A DNA stretch of 64,000 nucleotides. Source: Dichotomicrobium sp964540795 (GTDB taxonomy: Bacteria > Pseudomonadota > Alphaproteobacteria > Rhizobiales > Rhodomicrobiaceae). Made by a program: the position numbers and the translations under genes. How positions within the stretch are numbered: the stretch's first letter is position 1; every line of letters begins with the position of its first letter. The notes under the pieces were generated by a model. The model was not told the DNA's origin, did not search any database, and worked only from the letters and a program-made list of their open reading frames with translations. The stretch lies in contig CAZINX010000004.1 in assembly GCA_964540795.1 (NCBI GenBank), positions 1 through 64,000 on the forward strand, in the 5' to 3' direction. Shown here piece after piece: positions 1-10,734 of this stretch.

Positions 1-19
1 CGGCCCGCGTCGCCCCGAT

Positions 20-34
20 GTTCCTGTTATGTTC
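20..34. promoter_or_regulatory. Candidate LexA (SOS) box, GTTC-N7-GTTC
   Basis: GTTC at 20-23 and GTTC at 31-34 are separated by seven bases, the direct-repeat architecture (GTTC-N7-GTTC) known for alphaproteobacterial LexA operators. No gene starts just to its right, so I infer that it controls a gene leaving the window to the left. An SOS gene such as uvrA would be typical, but that gene is not visible. Confidence 0.5.
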
Positions 35-64
35 GCAATTTTCCGCGCTGTCAAGTTTGTTTTT

Positions 65-86
65 GCGAAGCACATCCGTGCTTCGC
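65..86. other. Perfect 9-bp hairpin
   Basis: GCGAAGCAC and GTGCTTCGC are perfect inverted arms around a four-base loop (ATCC). It sits between the LexA-like site and the repeat array. There is no T-run after it, so it is not a classical terminator. It may be the outer end of the repeat array. Confidence 0.5.
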
Positions 87-103
87 TGACGCGCTAAGCG
101 CGG

Positions 104-560
104 CGGCCGGTGGTCGCTTCGCGCCCGTCTCTGACTCCGGCCTTACAGCGCGCAAGAGCGCGCTGGGGGCGATCCCTCGCACACGCCTCTCGTGTCATCC
201 CGGATGCTGCGCAGCGCGCAGTGATGCGCTGCTGATCCGGGATCGCTCTGTTCTGCCGCCTCCGGGTCCCGTGTCTGCGCCGCGTGACTTCGCCCCGCGC
301 CGCGCACGGGACGACACGCCGTTGTCATCCCGGATGCTGCGCAGCACGCAGTGATGCGCTGCTGATCCGGGATCGCTCTCTTCTGCCGCCTCCGGGTCCC
401 GTGTCTGCGCCGCGTCATTGACATGCCGCGCCGCGCACGGGACGACACGCCGCCGGACGCTTGCAAGGGAACCGCCCTCCGCCCGCAGGGCGGCAAGCGC
501 GGAGTCGAAGACGGGCGCGAAGCGACCACCGCGCGCCGGCCTTAGGCCGTACCCGGGGGC
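104..560. repeat. Left repeat array, part 1 (two module families)
   Basis: No convincing gene lies in 1-617. The stretch holds a module B copy from about 104 (GGTGGTCGCTTCGCGCCCGT core), two tandem module A units of about 132 bp (192-324 and 325-455), and an inverted module B copy at about 470-545. Module A combines a TCATCCCGGATGC...GATCCGGGATC stem with imperfect arms TCCCGTGTCTGCGCCGCG / CGCGCCGCGCACGGGA. Both families recur at 944-1353 and 2866-3545. This is the architecture of dispersed intergenic palindromic elements. Open frames within it have repeat-derived arginine-rich translations and look spurious. Confidence 0.8.
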
Positions 561-617
561 CGGATGGCCCCGGAAAGCAAAAAACCGTGCGCACGGGACG
601 ACACGCCCGCACCGGAA

Positions 618-908
618 TCACACGAATTGATCGAACAAGTCCGCCCAATCCGGGTTGTCCGCCTCGATAAGCTGCACCTTCCAGGCCCGCCGCCAGCGCT
701 TGACGCGCTTCTCATGCGCAATCGCCGCCTCGATATCGTCGAACGGCGCGGCATGGACCAGCCGCGTGACGCCATATTTGCGCGTGAATGCGCTGCCGAT
801 GCCGTCGCGGTGCTGCTGGACGCGGTGGGCGAGCGCATTCGTGACGCCGATATAAAGCGTGCCGTTTTTGCCGCTGGCGAGGATGTAGACGTAGTAGCGC
901 TCGCTCAT
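618..908 (-). CDS. GIY-YIG nuclease superfamily protein
   Basis: A 96-residue protein with the complete small GIY-YIG domain. The YYVYIL strand is at the N terminus, TLYIGVTN follows with the conserved Arg (AHRVQQH), and a KYGVTRLV segment and EKRVKRW region come next. This is the size and layout of the YhbQ/UPF0213-like single-domain family, whose cellular role is poorly defined (DNA nicking is assumed from the fold). The ATG at 908 has no strong ribosome binding site. The gene is embedded between two blocks of module A/B repeats, so it may have moved with them or process them. That link is inference. Confidence 0.8.
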   Translation of the reverse strand: MSERYYVYILASGKNGTLYIGVTNALAHRVQQHRDGIGSAFTRKYGVTRLVHAAPFDDIEAAIAHEKRVKRWRRAWKVQLIEADNPDWADLFDQFV

Positions 909-943
909 GGGTTGATGTCATCCCGGACGCGCTGCAGCCTCCC

Positions 944-1353
944 TTGTCATCCCGGGCGCAGTGCAGCACGCAAGTGGTGCGCTGCTGACCCGGGATCGCT
1001 GTCTTCGGCCACCTCCGGGTCCCGTGTCTGCGCCGCGTGATTGCATCCCGCGCCGCGCACGGGACGACACGCCGTTGTCATCCCGGATGCTGCGCATCAC
1101 GTAGTGATGCGCTGCTGATCCTTTGTCATCCCGGACGCGCTGCAGCGCGAAGCGGTGCCGCGCTGATCCGGGATCGCTGTCTTCTGCCACCTCTAGGTCC
1201 CGTGTCTGCGCCGCGTGATTGCATCCCGCGCCGCGCACGGGACGACACGCCGTTGTCATCCCGGATGCTGCGCATCACGTAGTGATGCGCTGCTGATCCT
1301 TTGTCATCCCGGACGCGCTGCAGCGCGAAGCGGTGCCGCGCTGATCCGGGATC
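944..1353. repeat. Left repeat array, part 2, with exact 178-bp tandem duplication
   Basis: Three module A units follow one another. The segment 1018-1175 is repeated base for base at 1196-1353 (offset 178 bp), a recent tandem duplication. The array ends with GGGATC at 1353, and the next base completes the TGA stop codon of the minus-strand TPR gene, so the repeat edge defines the 3' end of that gene. No protein-coding gene is supported in 909-1351. Confidence 0.85.
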
Positions 1354-2791
1354 ATTCCTCCGGGCAGCCGAAGTCGCGCAGCGCCTTGGCGTATTTCTCC
1401 GCTTTCGGCGACCCGATCTCGCGGAACAGATCGCGCGCCCGCGCCCAATGCTGGCAGGCGCGCGCGGTGTCGCCCCTCTGCTGGTAGATCAGCCCCAGAT
1501 TGGCGGTGGCGATGGCCTGCCCTTCCTTGTTGCCAAGTTCCTCGGAGAGTTCGAGATCGCGCTTGAACATCTCCTCGGCACGGTCGAGTTCGCCGCGCCT
1601 GCGGTAGATCAGCCCCAGATTGCCGGTGGCGGCGGCCATGCCCTCCTTGCCGCCCAGCTCCTTCTCGATTTCGAGGCTCTTGAGATGCATCGCCTCGGCG
1701 CGGTCGAGCTCGCCGCGCGTGCGGTAGATCAGCCCCAGATTGCCGGTGGCGATGGCCTGCTGCTCCTTGATGCCCAGCTCCTCGGCCAGTTCAAGCTGGC
1801 GCTTGAGCATCGCCTCGGCGCGGTCGAGCTCGCCGCGCGTCATGTAGATCAGCCCCAGATTGCCGGTGGCGGCGGCCTGTTGCTCCTTGATGCCCAACTC
1901 CTCGGCCAGTTCGAGTTGGCGCTTGTGCATGTCCTCGGCGCGGTCGAGTTCGCCGCGCGTTTGGTAGATCAGCCCCAGATTGCCGCTGGCGGCGGCCTGC
2001 TGTCCCTTGTTGCCCAGCTCCTCGGCCAGTTCGAGCGCGCGCCCCAGCATCGCCTCGGCGCGGTCGAGCGCGCCGCGCCTGCGGTATGTCTCTCCCAGAT
2101 TACCGGTGGCGATGGCTTCCCATTCCCTGTCCGCCAGCTTGTTCCCGAGCGCCAGCACGCGCTCGAAGCTGTTGATCGCGCCGTCCAGCGCCCCGGTGCG
2201 AGCTTGCAACTGCCCCAGCATGTTCCAGCCGTCGGGATCGTCCGGGTCCAGCTCCACCGCCCTGGCGTAGGCGTCCATCGCCGCGTGAGTGTCATGCAGG
2301 AAGGCGAACGCGCCCTTCTGCCGGTAGAGCGCGGCTTCGTCCGCGGCGATGCGCTCGCGCGCCCGCGCCCGCTCGGCGATCAGCTCCTCGATGGCGGTTT
2401 GCGCCGCTTCGCCCGATTTGTCGCGCAGCGCGTCGGCGCGCCCGGCTTTCAGCAGCGTGTCGATACCAGCGTCGAGGTCCGCGCCGAGGCCGTCGCCGGG
2501 GGATTGCGCGCCCGCCCCGGCGAGGGCGGCGTCGCTGCCCAGCGCGGATTGCATTTTGGCCATCTGCGCGCGCAGCGCGGCCACCTCCTCGCTCACGTCG
2601 CTGATGTCAGCCTTGGTCGCCGCGCCGCCGCCGCGTATCAGCGCGATCACGCCCCAGATGCCTAGCCCCGCGCTGAGGACCGCGCCGATCCATTCCAGCA
2701 CGTTCTTGATGTGCTCGCCCGGCGTCCATCCGGTCAGCCACTCGATTCCGGCCCAAATCCAGTCCGCAAACTGTTGCAGCAAATCCAGCAT
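1352..2791 (-). CDS. Membrane-anchored tetratricopeptide repeat protein
   Basis: A 479-residue protein. Residues about 1-55 contain an amphipathic Trp-rich segment and one transmembrane helix (AVLSAGLGIWGVIALI), followed by a predicted coiled coil (about 60-90). After a helical region and a canonical TPR (WNMLGQLQARTGALDGAINSFERVL) come six near-identical 40-residue TPR units with GNLGLIY...RGELDRAE signatures (kinesin-light-chain/TPR_12 style). Such arrays bind proteins, and no catalytic domain is present. I infer a membrane scaffold facing the cytoplasm. The stop codon lies exactly at the edge of a repeat array, so the C terminus may have been shortened by repeat insertion. Function unknown. 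Confidence 0.85.
   Translation of the reverse strand: MLDLLQQFADWIWAGIEWLTGWTPGEHIKNVLEWIGAVLSAGLGIWGVIALIRGGGAATKADISDVSEEVAALRAQMAKMQSALGSDAALAGAGAQSPGDGLGADLDAGIDTLLKAGRADALRDKSGEAAQTAIEELIAERARARERIAADEAALYRQKGAFAFLHDTHAAMDAYARAVELDPDDPDGWNMLGQLQARTGALDGAINSFERVLALGNKLADREWEAIATGNLGETYRRRGALDRAEAMLGRALELAEELGNKGQQAAASGNLGLIYQTRGELDRAEDMHKRQLELAEELGIKEQQAAATGNLGLIYMTRGELDRAEAMLKRQLELAEELGIKEQQAIATGNLGLIYRTRGELDRAEAMHLKSLEIEKELGGKEGMAAATGNLGLIYRRRGELDRAEEMFKRDLELSEELGNKEGQAIATANLGLIYQQRGDTARACQHWARARDLFREIGSPKAEKYAKALRDFGCPEE
1441..2160. repeat. Tandem 120-bp repeats inside the TPR gene
   Basis: The phrase AGCCCCAGATTGCCGGTGGC (or close variants) recurs with exact 120-bp spacing, ending at about 1500, 1620, 1740, 1860, 1980 and 2100. 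The units are very similar at DNA level, so unit number may vary by recombination. These are protein repeats, not a CRISPR array. Confidence 0.85.
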
Positions 2792-2865
2792 CCGCTCGCC
2801 CTCCCGCGCGCCGCGTTTCCCGCAATTTTATTAAACTGAATTGACAGCGGCGTGAAGGCGCGGAG

Positions 2866-3545
2866 CTGTCATCCCGTGCGCGGCGCGGGGGAGTTTTTGC
2901 TTTTCGGGCGACATCCGTCGCCCGGGACGGCCTAAGGCCGGCGCGCGGTGGTCGCTTCGCGCCCGTCTTCGACTCCGCGCTTGCCGCCCTGCGGGCGGAT
3001 TGGAGGTATCCTTGCTGGCGTCCGGCGGAGCTGTCATCCCGTGCGCGGCGCGGGGCGCAGTCACGCGGCGCAGACACGGGATCCAGAGGCGCGCGATCCC
3101 GGATCAGCGCAGCACCGCTTCGCGCTGCAGCGCGTCCGGGATGACGCACGGCTTGCTGCGCGGCGGCCGGTGGTCGCTTCGCGCCCGTCTCTGACTCCGG
3201 CCTTACAGCGCGCCAGGGCGCGCTGGGGCGGTATCCTTGCGGGCGTCCGGCGGGGTGTCATCCCGTGCGCGGCGCGGGGCGCAGTCACGCGGCGCAGACA
3301 CGGGATCGGGAGGGCATGAATCAAGAGCGATCCCGGATCAGCGCAGCACCGCTTCGCGCTGCAGCGCGTCCGGGATGACTAAGGGTCAGCAGCGCATCAC
3401 TTCGTGCTGCACTGCGCCCGGGATGACGAACAAGGGCAGCGCACCGCTTTGCCCTCCGTGCGGATTGGCGGCATCCTTGCGGGCGTCCGCAAGGAACCGC
3501 ACCCGTCTCCGACTCCGCGCTTGCCGCCCGCCGCTCCGGTGATAG
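2866..3545. repeat. Right repeat array, inverted relative to the left array
   Basis: The gene-free stretch 2792-3589 contains module A and B copies reading as the reverse complement of those at 104-1353. Module A starts near 2868 (partial), 3028 and 3256, each beginning TCATCCCGTGCGCGGCGCGG and ending in a TCCGGGATGAC arm. Extra half-units occur near 3386-3440. Module B copies lie near 2940-3005, 3163-3250 and 3470-3530. Together with the left arrays they bracket the TPR gene as inverted repeats. I see no supported gene here. Confidence 0.8.
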
Positions 3546-3589
3546 GCTCATGCCACGGCATGGCGCAGCGCAGCAATCGGAGGTGACGC

Positions 3590-4366
3590 ATGAGCGAGAC
3601 GGACGACCTGCTCTACGAGGTGCGCGACGGCGTCGGCTGGATCACCTTTAACCGGCCCGAAGCGCGCAACGCCTTCACCTTCGCGATGTATGAGCGGCTG
3701 CGCGAAATCTGCGAGTCGGCGGAGGCCGGCGGCGCGGCGCGCGTGCTCATCATGCGCGGGGCGGGCGGCAAGGCGTTCGGCGCGGGCACGGATATGAGCC
3801 AGTTCCGCGGCTTCTCGAAGCCGGAGGACGCCTGGGCCTATGAGCAGCGCATGGAAGCCGTTTTCACCGCAATCGAAAGCTGTCCGGTGCCGACCATCGC
3901 CGCGATCAACGGCGCGTGCACCGGCGGCGGCGCGGCCATCGCGGCGGCGTGCGACCTGCGCATCGCGGACCCGGCGCTGAAATACGGTTTTCCGGTCGCG
4001 CGCACGCTGGGGAATTGTCTGTCGGTGTCGAACCTCGCGCGGCTTAGCGCGCTGATGGGCGCGGCGCGGGTGCGCGAAATCCTGATGACCGCCCGGCTCA
4101 TCGAGGCGGAGGAAGCGAAGGCCATCGGGCTGGTGAGCGAGATCGCGGAAGATGTCGATGCGCGCGCCGGCGAACTGGCCGCCACGCTCGCCAGCCACGC
4201 GCCGCTGACCCTCCGCGCGACGAAAGAGGGCCTGCGCCGCCTGCGCGCGGCGGCCGCGCATGTCGATGATCGCGACCTGATCGCCATGTGCTACATGAGC
4301 GCCGATTTCCGCGAGGGGCTGGAGGCGTTCTTGTCCAAGCGCAAGCCGGAGTGGTCCGGCAACTAA
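3590..4366 (+). CDS. Enoyl-CoA hydratase/isomerase (crotonase) family protein
   Basis: A 258-residue crotonase-fold protein, the usual family length. The N-terminal GVGWITFNRPEARNAF strand, the oxyanion-hole segment GGKAFGAGTDM (about 59-69), and the second oxyanion segment INGACTGGGAAIAAACDLRIAD (about 107-127) are intact. Compared with rat enoyl-CoA hydratase, the second catalytic Glu aligns with Glu163 (VREILMT). The first Glu (PEI motif) is replaced by Val/Ala at 136-137 (GFPVARTLG). I therefore infer an isomerase, decarboxylase or CoA-thioester-binding role rather than standard hydration. An AGGTG-type ribosome site precedes the ATG. It lies 132 bp before the molybdenum hydroxylase operon on the same strand but seems to have its own transcript. 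Confidence 0.88.
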   Translation: MSETDDLLYEVRDGVGWITFNRPEARNAFTFAMYERLREICESAEAGGAARVLIMRGAGGKAFGAGTDMSQFRGFSKPEDAWAYEQRMEAVFTAIESCPVPTIAAINGACTGGGAAIAAACDLRIADPALKYGFPVARTLGNCLSVSNLARLSALMGAARVREILMTARLIEAEEAKAIGLVSEIAEDVDARAGELAATLASHAPLTLRATKEGLRRLRAAAAHVDDRDLIAMCYMSADFREGLEAFLSKRKPEWSGN

Positions 4367-4397
4367 GCAACGGTCGCGCCGTCCCACGGTTTGCCGG

Positions 4398-4426
4398 TTG
4401 GCAGAAAATCTGAATTGCATTAGTCT
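4398..4426 (+). promoter_or_regulatory. Candidate promoter of the molybdenum hydroxylase operon
   Basis: TTGGCA at 4398-4403 and TAGTCT at 4421-4426 are separated by exactly 17 bases, about 70 bp before coxS. The -35 is good and the -10 is weak, as expected for an activated or repressed promoter. Confidence 0.45.
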
Positions 4427-4436
4427 CACGGACTAA
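4420..4436. promoter_or_regulatory. Candidate operator palindrome overlapping the -10
   Basis: TTAGTC (4420-4425), five bases, then GACTAA (4431-4436): perfect 6-bp inverted arms directly on the predicted -10 of the coxSLM operon. The position suggests a repressor site, possibly TetR- or GntR-like. The regulator gene is not in the window. Confidence 0.4.
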
Positions 4437-4498
4437 CTTGATCGGCGTCAAACAGACGGGCCGCAACAGGTCCGCAGCCGTGAGAAAGGGAGGAAACC

Positions 4499-4978
<480 letters not shown>

Positions 4979-5019
4979 CGACGGCTCAGGCGAAATCAGG
5001 CGGAACGGAGGTCAGCACA

Positions 5020-7392
<2,373 letters not shown>

Positions 7393-7408
7393 GGCGAGGG
7401 AGGCTACC

Positions 7409-8218
7409 ATGCACGCATTCGACTATCATCGCCCGAATTCGGTCGCTGAGGCCGCGCAAATCCTGTCCCAGAAGCCGGAAGCGAGCCTGCTGGCGGGCGG
7501 CCAGACGCTGATCCCGACGCTGAAGCAGCGGCTTGCAGCGCCGTCCGAGGTCATTGATCTGCGCGAGATCACCGAACTGCGCAGGGTCGAGAAGTCCGGC
7601 TCCAACATTGTCGTCGGCGCGATGGCGACGCACGCGCAGGTGGCGAGCAACGCCGAGGTGCAGCGCTCGATCCCTGCGCTGGCGCAACTGGCTGGCGGCA
7701 TCGGCGATCCGCAGGTCCGCCACGCCGGAACAATCGCCGGGTCCATCGCCAACAACGATCCGGCGGCAGACTATCCGGCCGCGGTCCTCGGCCTCGGCGC
7801 GACAGTGGTGACGAACAAGCGGAAGATTGACGCCGACGCGTTCTTCACCGGCCTGTTCTCGACCGCGCTGGAGCCGGGCGAGATCATCACCGAGGTCAGC
7901 TTCCCGATCCCCAGCAAGGCGGGCTACGCCAAGTTCGAGCAGCGCGCCTCGCGATATGCGCTGGTCGGCGTGTTCGTTGCGCAGTTCTCCGGCATGTTCT
8001 CGACATCCGTGCGCGCAGCGGTCACGGGCGCGGGCGCGGATGGCGTGTTCCGCTCAACAGAACTGGAGGCTGCGCTGAAGAGCAGTTGGTCGGCCGACGC
8101 CGTGCGCGACATCAAACTGCCGGACAGCGGCTTGCTCAGCGACCTCCACGCCAGCGCACAGTATCGCGCCGCGCTGATCCCGGTGATGGCGGAACGCGCC
8201 GTGGCGAACACGGGATAA
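7409..8218 (+). CDS. coxM: Molybdenum hydroxylase FAD-binding medium subunit (CoxM-like)
   Basis: A 269-residue FAD subunit. It carries the FAD-binding AGGQTLIP motif near residues 29-36, the second motif TIAGSIANNDPAAD, and a C-terminal CO-dehydrogenase flavoprotein domain. It takes electrons from the iron-sulfur subunit and gives them to a quinone or other acceptor. The frame is open further upstream, but the ATG at 7409 has a GAGGGAGG ribosome site and gives the normal N terminus (FDYHRPNSVAEA). It starts 16 bp after coxL, so the two are in one operon. Confidence 0.93.
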   Translation: MHAFDYHRPNSVAEAAQILSQKPEASLLAGGQTLIPTLKQRLAAPSEVIDLREITELRRVEKSGSNIVVGAMATHAQVASNAEVQRSIPALAQLAGGIGDPQVRHAGTIAGSIANNDPAADYPAAVLGLGATVVTNKRKIDADAFFTGLFSTALEPGEIITEVSFPIPSKAGYAKFEQRASRYALVGVFVAQFSGMFSTSVRAAVTGAGADGVFRSTELEAALKSSWSADAVRDIKLPDSGLLSDLHASAQYRAALIPVMAERAVANTG

Positions 8219-8233
8219 GGAGACGGGCAGAGA

Positions 8234-9178
8234 TTGGATAGCGCCGCGCCCACAGGCCCTGACAGCGTGGCAGCCGTGAAGACGCTGCTGCGCGATCACG
8301 GCTACATCGCCGACGAGGCCCTGGCGACCGCCACTTTCCTCGCCCTGACGCTTGAGCGGCCGCTGCTGCTGGAGGGCGAGGCCGGCGTCGGCAAGACCGA
8401 ACTCGCCAAGGTGCTGGCAGAGGCGCTCGGCCGCCCGCTTGTGCGCCTGCAATGTTACGAGGGCCTCGATCTCGCCTCGGCCGTCTATGACTGGAACTAT
8501 TCACGTCAGCTTTTGCATATCCGCGCGGCCGAGGCGGCCGGCGAGGCGGCGAGCGCCGAGACGGTCGAGCGGGACATCTACGCGCCAGACTATCTGCTGA
8601 AACGTCCACTTTTGCAGGCGCTGGAGCTTTCCGCTGAGGGCGAAGCGCCGGTGCTCCTCATCGACGAGCTGGACCGCGCCGACGAGCCGTTCGAGGCGTT
8701 TCTGCTGGAGTTGCTCTCGGATTATCAGGTCACCATCCCCGAACTCGGCACGATCAAGGCGGACAAGCCGCCGCTGACGATCCTGACCTCGAACCGCACG
8801 CGCGAGGTTCACGACGCGCTGCGCCGGCGCTGCTTCTATCACTGGGTCGAGTATCCGAGCGTCGAGCGCGAACTGGCGATCCTGCGCCTGAAGGTGCCTG
8901 AAGCCGGCGAGGAGTTGACCCGTCAGGTGATCGCCTTTATCCATGAAATCCGGTCGATGGACCTCTACAAGAACCCCGGCATCGCCGAGACGATCAACTG
9001 GGCGCAGGCGCTCACCGCGCTCAACCATGTCGCGCTGGACCCCGATGCCGTAGACACCACGCTCGGCACGCTGCTGAAATATCAGGACGATATAGGCCGC
9101 ATCGAAGGCAGCGAAGCCGCGCGCGTGCTGGAGAAGATCAAGGCCGACGCGCGTTCTGGCGGGGGGCAGGCGACATGA
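8234..9178 (+). CDS. coxD: MoxR-family AAA+ ATPase (CoxD-like)
   Basis: A 314-residue AAA+ ATPase with Walker A GEAGVGKT (48-55), Walker B VLLIDELD (about 140-147) and a sensor segment TILTSNRTRE. CoxD-type MoxR proteins work with a VWA partner to mature the molybdenum active site (copper/sulfur insertion in CO dehydrogenase). The start is a TTG at 8234 with a TAAGGAGA ribosome site overlapping the coxM stop codon. No in-frame ATG near the start fits. It overlaps coxE by 4 bp (ATGA), indicating translational coupling. Confidence 0.92.
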   Translation: MDSAAPTGPDSVAAVKTLLRDHGYIADEALATATFLALTLERPLLLEGEAGVGKTELAKVLAEALGRPLVRLQCYEGLDLASAVYDWNYSRQLLHIRAAEAAGEAASAETVERDIYAPDYLLKRPLLQALELSAEGEAPVLLIDELDRADEPFEAFLLELLSDYQVTIPELGTIKADKPPLTILTSNRTREVHDALRRRCFYHWVEYPSVERELAILRLKVPEAGEELTRQVIAFIHEIRSMDLYKNPGIAETINWAQALTALNHVALDPDAVDTTLGTLLKYQDDIGRIEGSEAARVLEKIKADARSGGGQAT

Positions 9179-10404
9179 CCTCCGGCAGCGCGGCGGAGAT
9201 TCAGGCGAATATTGTCGCGGCGGAAGTCGATGGCGGGCGCATCGCCGACAACATCGCGATGTTCGCGCGGCTGCTGCGCGCCGCCGGTCTGCCCGCCGGG
9301 CCGGACAAGACCACGCTGGCGACGCAGGCCGTGCTGGCCGTCGGCATCGACGACCCCAAACGCTTCTACTGGACGCTGCATTCGGTTTTCGTCGCGCGCC
9401 GCGCTGAGCACGACCTGTTCAACCAGGCCTTCGTCATGTTCTGGCGCGACCCCGGCTTCCTCGACCAGCTCATGTCGCTGATGCTGCCGACCGCGCGCTC
9501 CAACCAGGCGCAGGACGACAAGGCGCTCTCGCGGCGCATGGCCGAGGCGCTGTTCGCCAGCCGGGGGAGCGAGGCGCCGCGCGCCGAGGAGCAGATCGAC
9601 GTTCATGCGACCGGCTCCTGGAGCGGGCAAGCGCGTTTCCAGCAAAAGGATTTCGAGCAGATGAGCGCGGCGGAACTGCGCGAGGCGCGCCGCCGGATCG
9701 CGGCGATGACGCTGCCGTTCGAGCGTCTGCGCAGCCGCAGGTTTGCACAGGTATCGACGCGCGGCCGGCTCGACATGCGCCGGATGCTGCGTGATATGTC
9801 CGCGCGCGGACCGGATTATCTGCGCCCCGCCTTCCGCCGCCGCCGCTGGGTGCGCCCGCCGATCATCGTGCTGTGCGACATCTCCGGCTCGATGGACACC
9901 TATGCGCGCATCTTCCTGCATTTCATCTATGCGCTGACCAACGACCGCGACCGCGTCCACGCCTTCCTGTTCGGCACGGAGCTGACGCCGATTTCCCGGC
10001 TGCTCAAGGACCGTGACCCGGATGCCGCCCTGGCGCGTGTTTCCGGCCGGGTGCGCGACTGGTCGGGCGGCACGCGCATTGGCGACTGTCTCCGCGACTT
10101 CAACCGGCACTGGGCGCGGCGCATCTCGGCGCAAAACGCGACCGTGCTGCTGTTCACCGACGGGCTGGATCGTGCGGGCGGCGAGGGCGTGGAGCGCGCG
10201 GCGCGCAAGCTGGCGGCGAACAGCCGGCGGCTGATCTGGCTCAACCCGCTACTGCGCAGCGAGGATTACGCGCCGCTTGCCGAAGGGGCGAAGGCGCTGG
10301 CCCCGCATGTCCACGAGGTCCGTCAGTGCCACAACCTGAGCAGTCTCACCGCGCTGGCGGCGGCGCTTTCCGCGGACACAGCGGCTGGAAGGAGGACGGT
10401 ATGA
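9175..10404 (+). CDS. coxE: VWA-domain protein (CoxE-like), partner of CoxD
   Basis: A 409-residue protein of the CoxE family: an N-terminal helical domain and a C-terminal von Willebrand A domain. The MIDAS metal site reads DISGSMD (Asp235, Ser237, Ser239), and GGTRIGDCL and LLFTDGLDR provide the other MIDAS loops. CoxE binds the MoxR ATPase and targets it to the molybdoenzyme. It starts inside the end of coxD and ends 4 bp into the next gene (ATGA overlap), so coxD, coxE and xdhC are tightly coupled. Confidence 0.92.
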   Translation: MTSGSAAEIQANIVAAEVDGGRIADNIAMFARLLRAAGLPAGPDKTTLATQAVLAVGIDDPKRFYWTLHSVFVARRAEHDLFNQAFVMFWRDPGFLDQLMSLMLPTARSNQAQDDKALSRRMAEALFASRGSEAPRAEEQIDVHATGSWSGQARFQQKDFEQMSAAELREARRRIAAMTLPFERLRSRRFAQVSTRGRLDMRRMLRDMSARGPDYLRPAFRRRRWVRPPIIVLCDISGSMDTYARIFLHFIYALTNDRDRVHAFLFGTELTPISRLLKDRDPDAALARVSGRVRDWSGGTRIGDCLRDFNRHWARRISAQNATVLLFTDGLDRAGGEGVERAARKLAANSRRLIWLNPLLRSEDYAPLAEGAKALAPHVHEVRQCHNLSSLTALAAALSADTAAGRRTV

Positions 10405-10730
10405 GTACGGTGAAAGGATCGGTTCTGGAGACTGCGCGCAACTGGACGGAAGAAGGGCGGCGCGTGGCCGTCGCCACGGTGGTCGACACCTGGGGCTCCG
10501 CGCCCCAGCCGACCGGCAGCCAGCTCGTCATCGACGCGGATGGCAATTTCGAGGGCTCCGTGTCTGGCGGCTGCGTGGAGGGCGATGTGATCGTAGCGGC
10601 GGAAGACGCCATCAACAGCGGCAAGCCGGAGATGCTGGAATTCGGCGTGGACAACGAAACTGCCTGGCGCGCGGGCCTGGCCTGCGGCGGGCGCATCCGC
10701 ATCTACGTGGAGCCAATTACGCGGGACTGA
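10401..10730 (+). CDS. XdhC/CoxI-family maturation factor, N-terminal domain as separate protein
   Basis: A 109-residue protein equal to the N-terminal XdhC_CoxI domain: WTEEGRRVAVATVVDTWGSAPQPTG, then GGCVEGDV and the ACGGRIRIYVEP end. XdhC proteins bind the molybdenum cofactor and support its sulfuration and insertion into hydroxylases. Here this domain is separate from the Rossmann domain, which is encoded 4 bp downstream. In cox clusters CoxI and CoxF occupy the same split roles. Start ATG at 10401 with GGAGG upstream, overlapping the coxE stop. Confidence 0.88.
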   Translation: MSTVKGSVLETARNWTEEGRRVAVATVVDTWGSAPQPTGSQLVIDADGNFEGSVSGGCVEGDVIVAAEDAINSGKPEMLEFGVDNETAWRAGLACGGRIRIYVEPITRD

Positions 10731-10734
10731 CGCC

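Noticed and set aside
143..1487. Several open frames with Arg/Cys/Ala-rich translations in the repeat arrays
   Set aside because: They are translations of the repeat modules on all frames (same peptide text recurs), with no ribosome sites or family features.
1441..2160. Regular 120-bp spacing suggestive of a CRISPR-like array
   Set aside because: The frame is open throughout and encodes 40-residue TPR units. There are no unique spacers between short identical repeats.
104..3545. Palindromic modules as integron attC sites
   Set aside because: No integrase or core R-box pattern is visible and the modules are not regularly placed between cassette genes.
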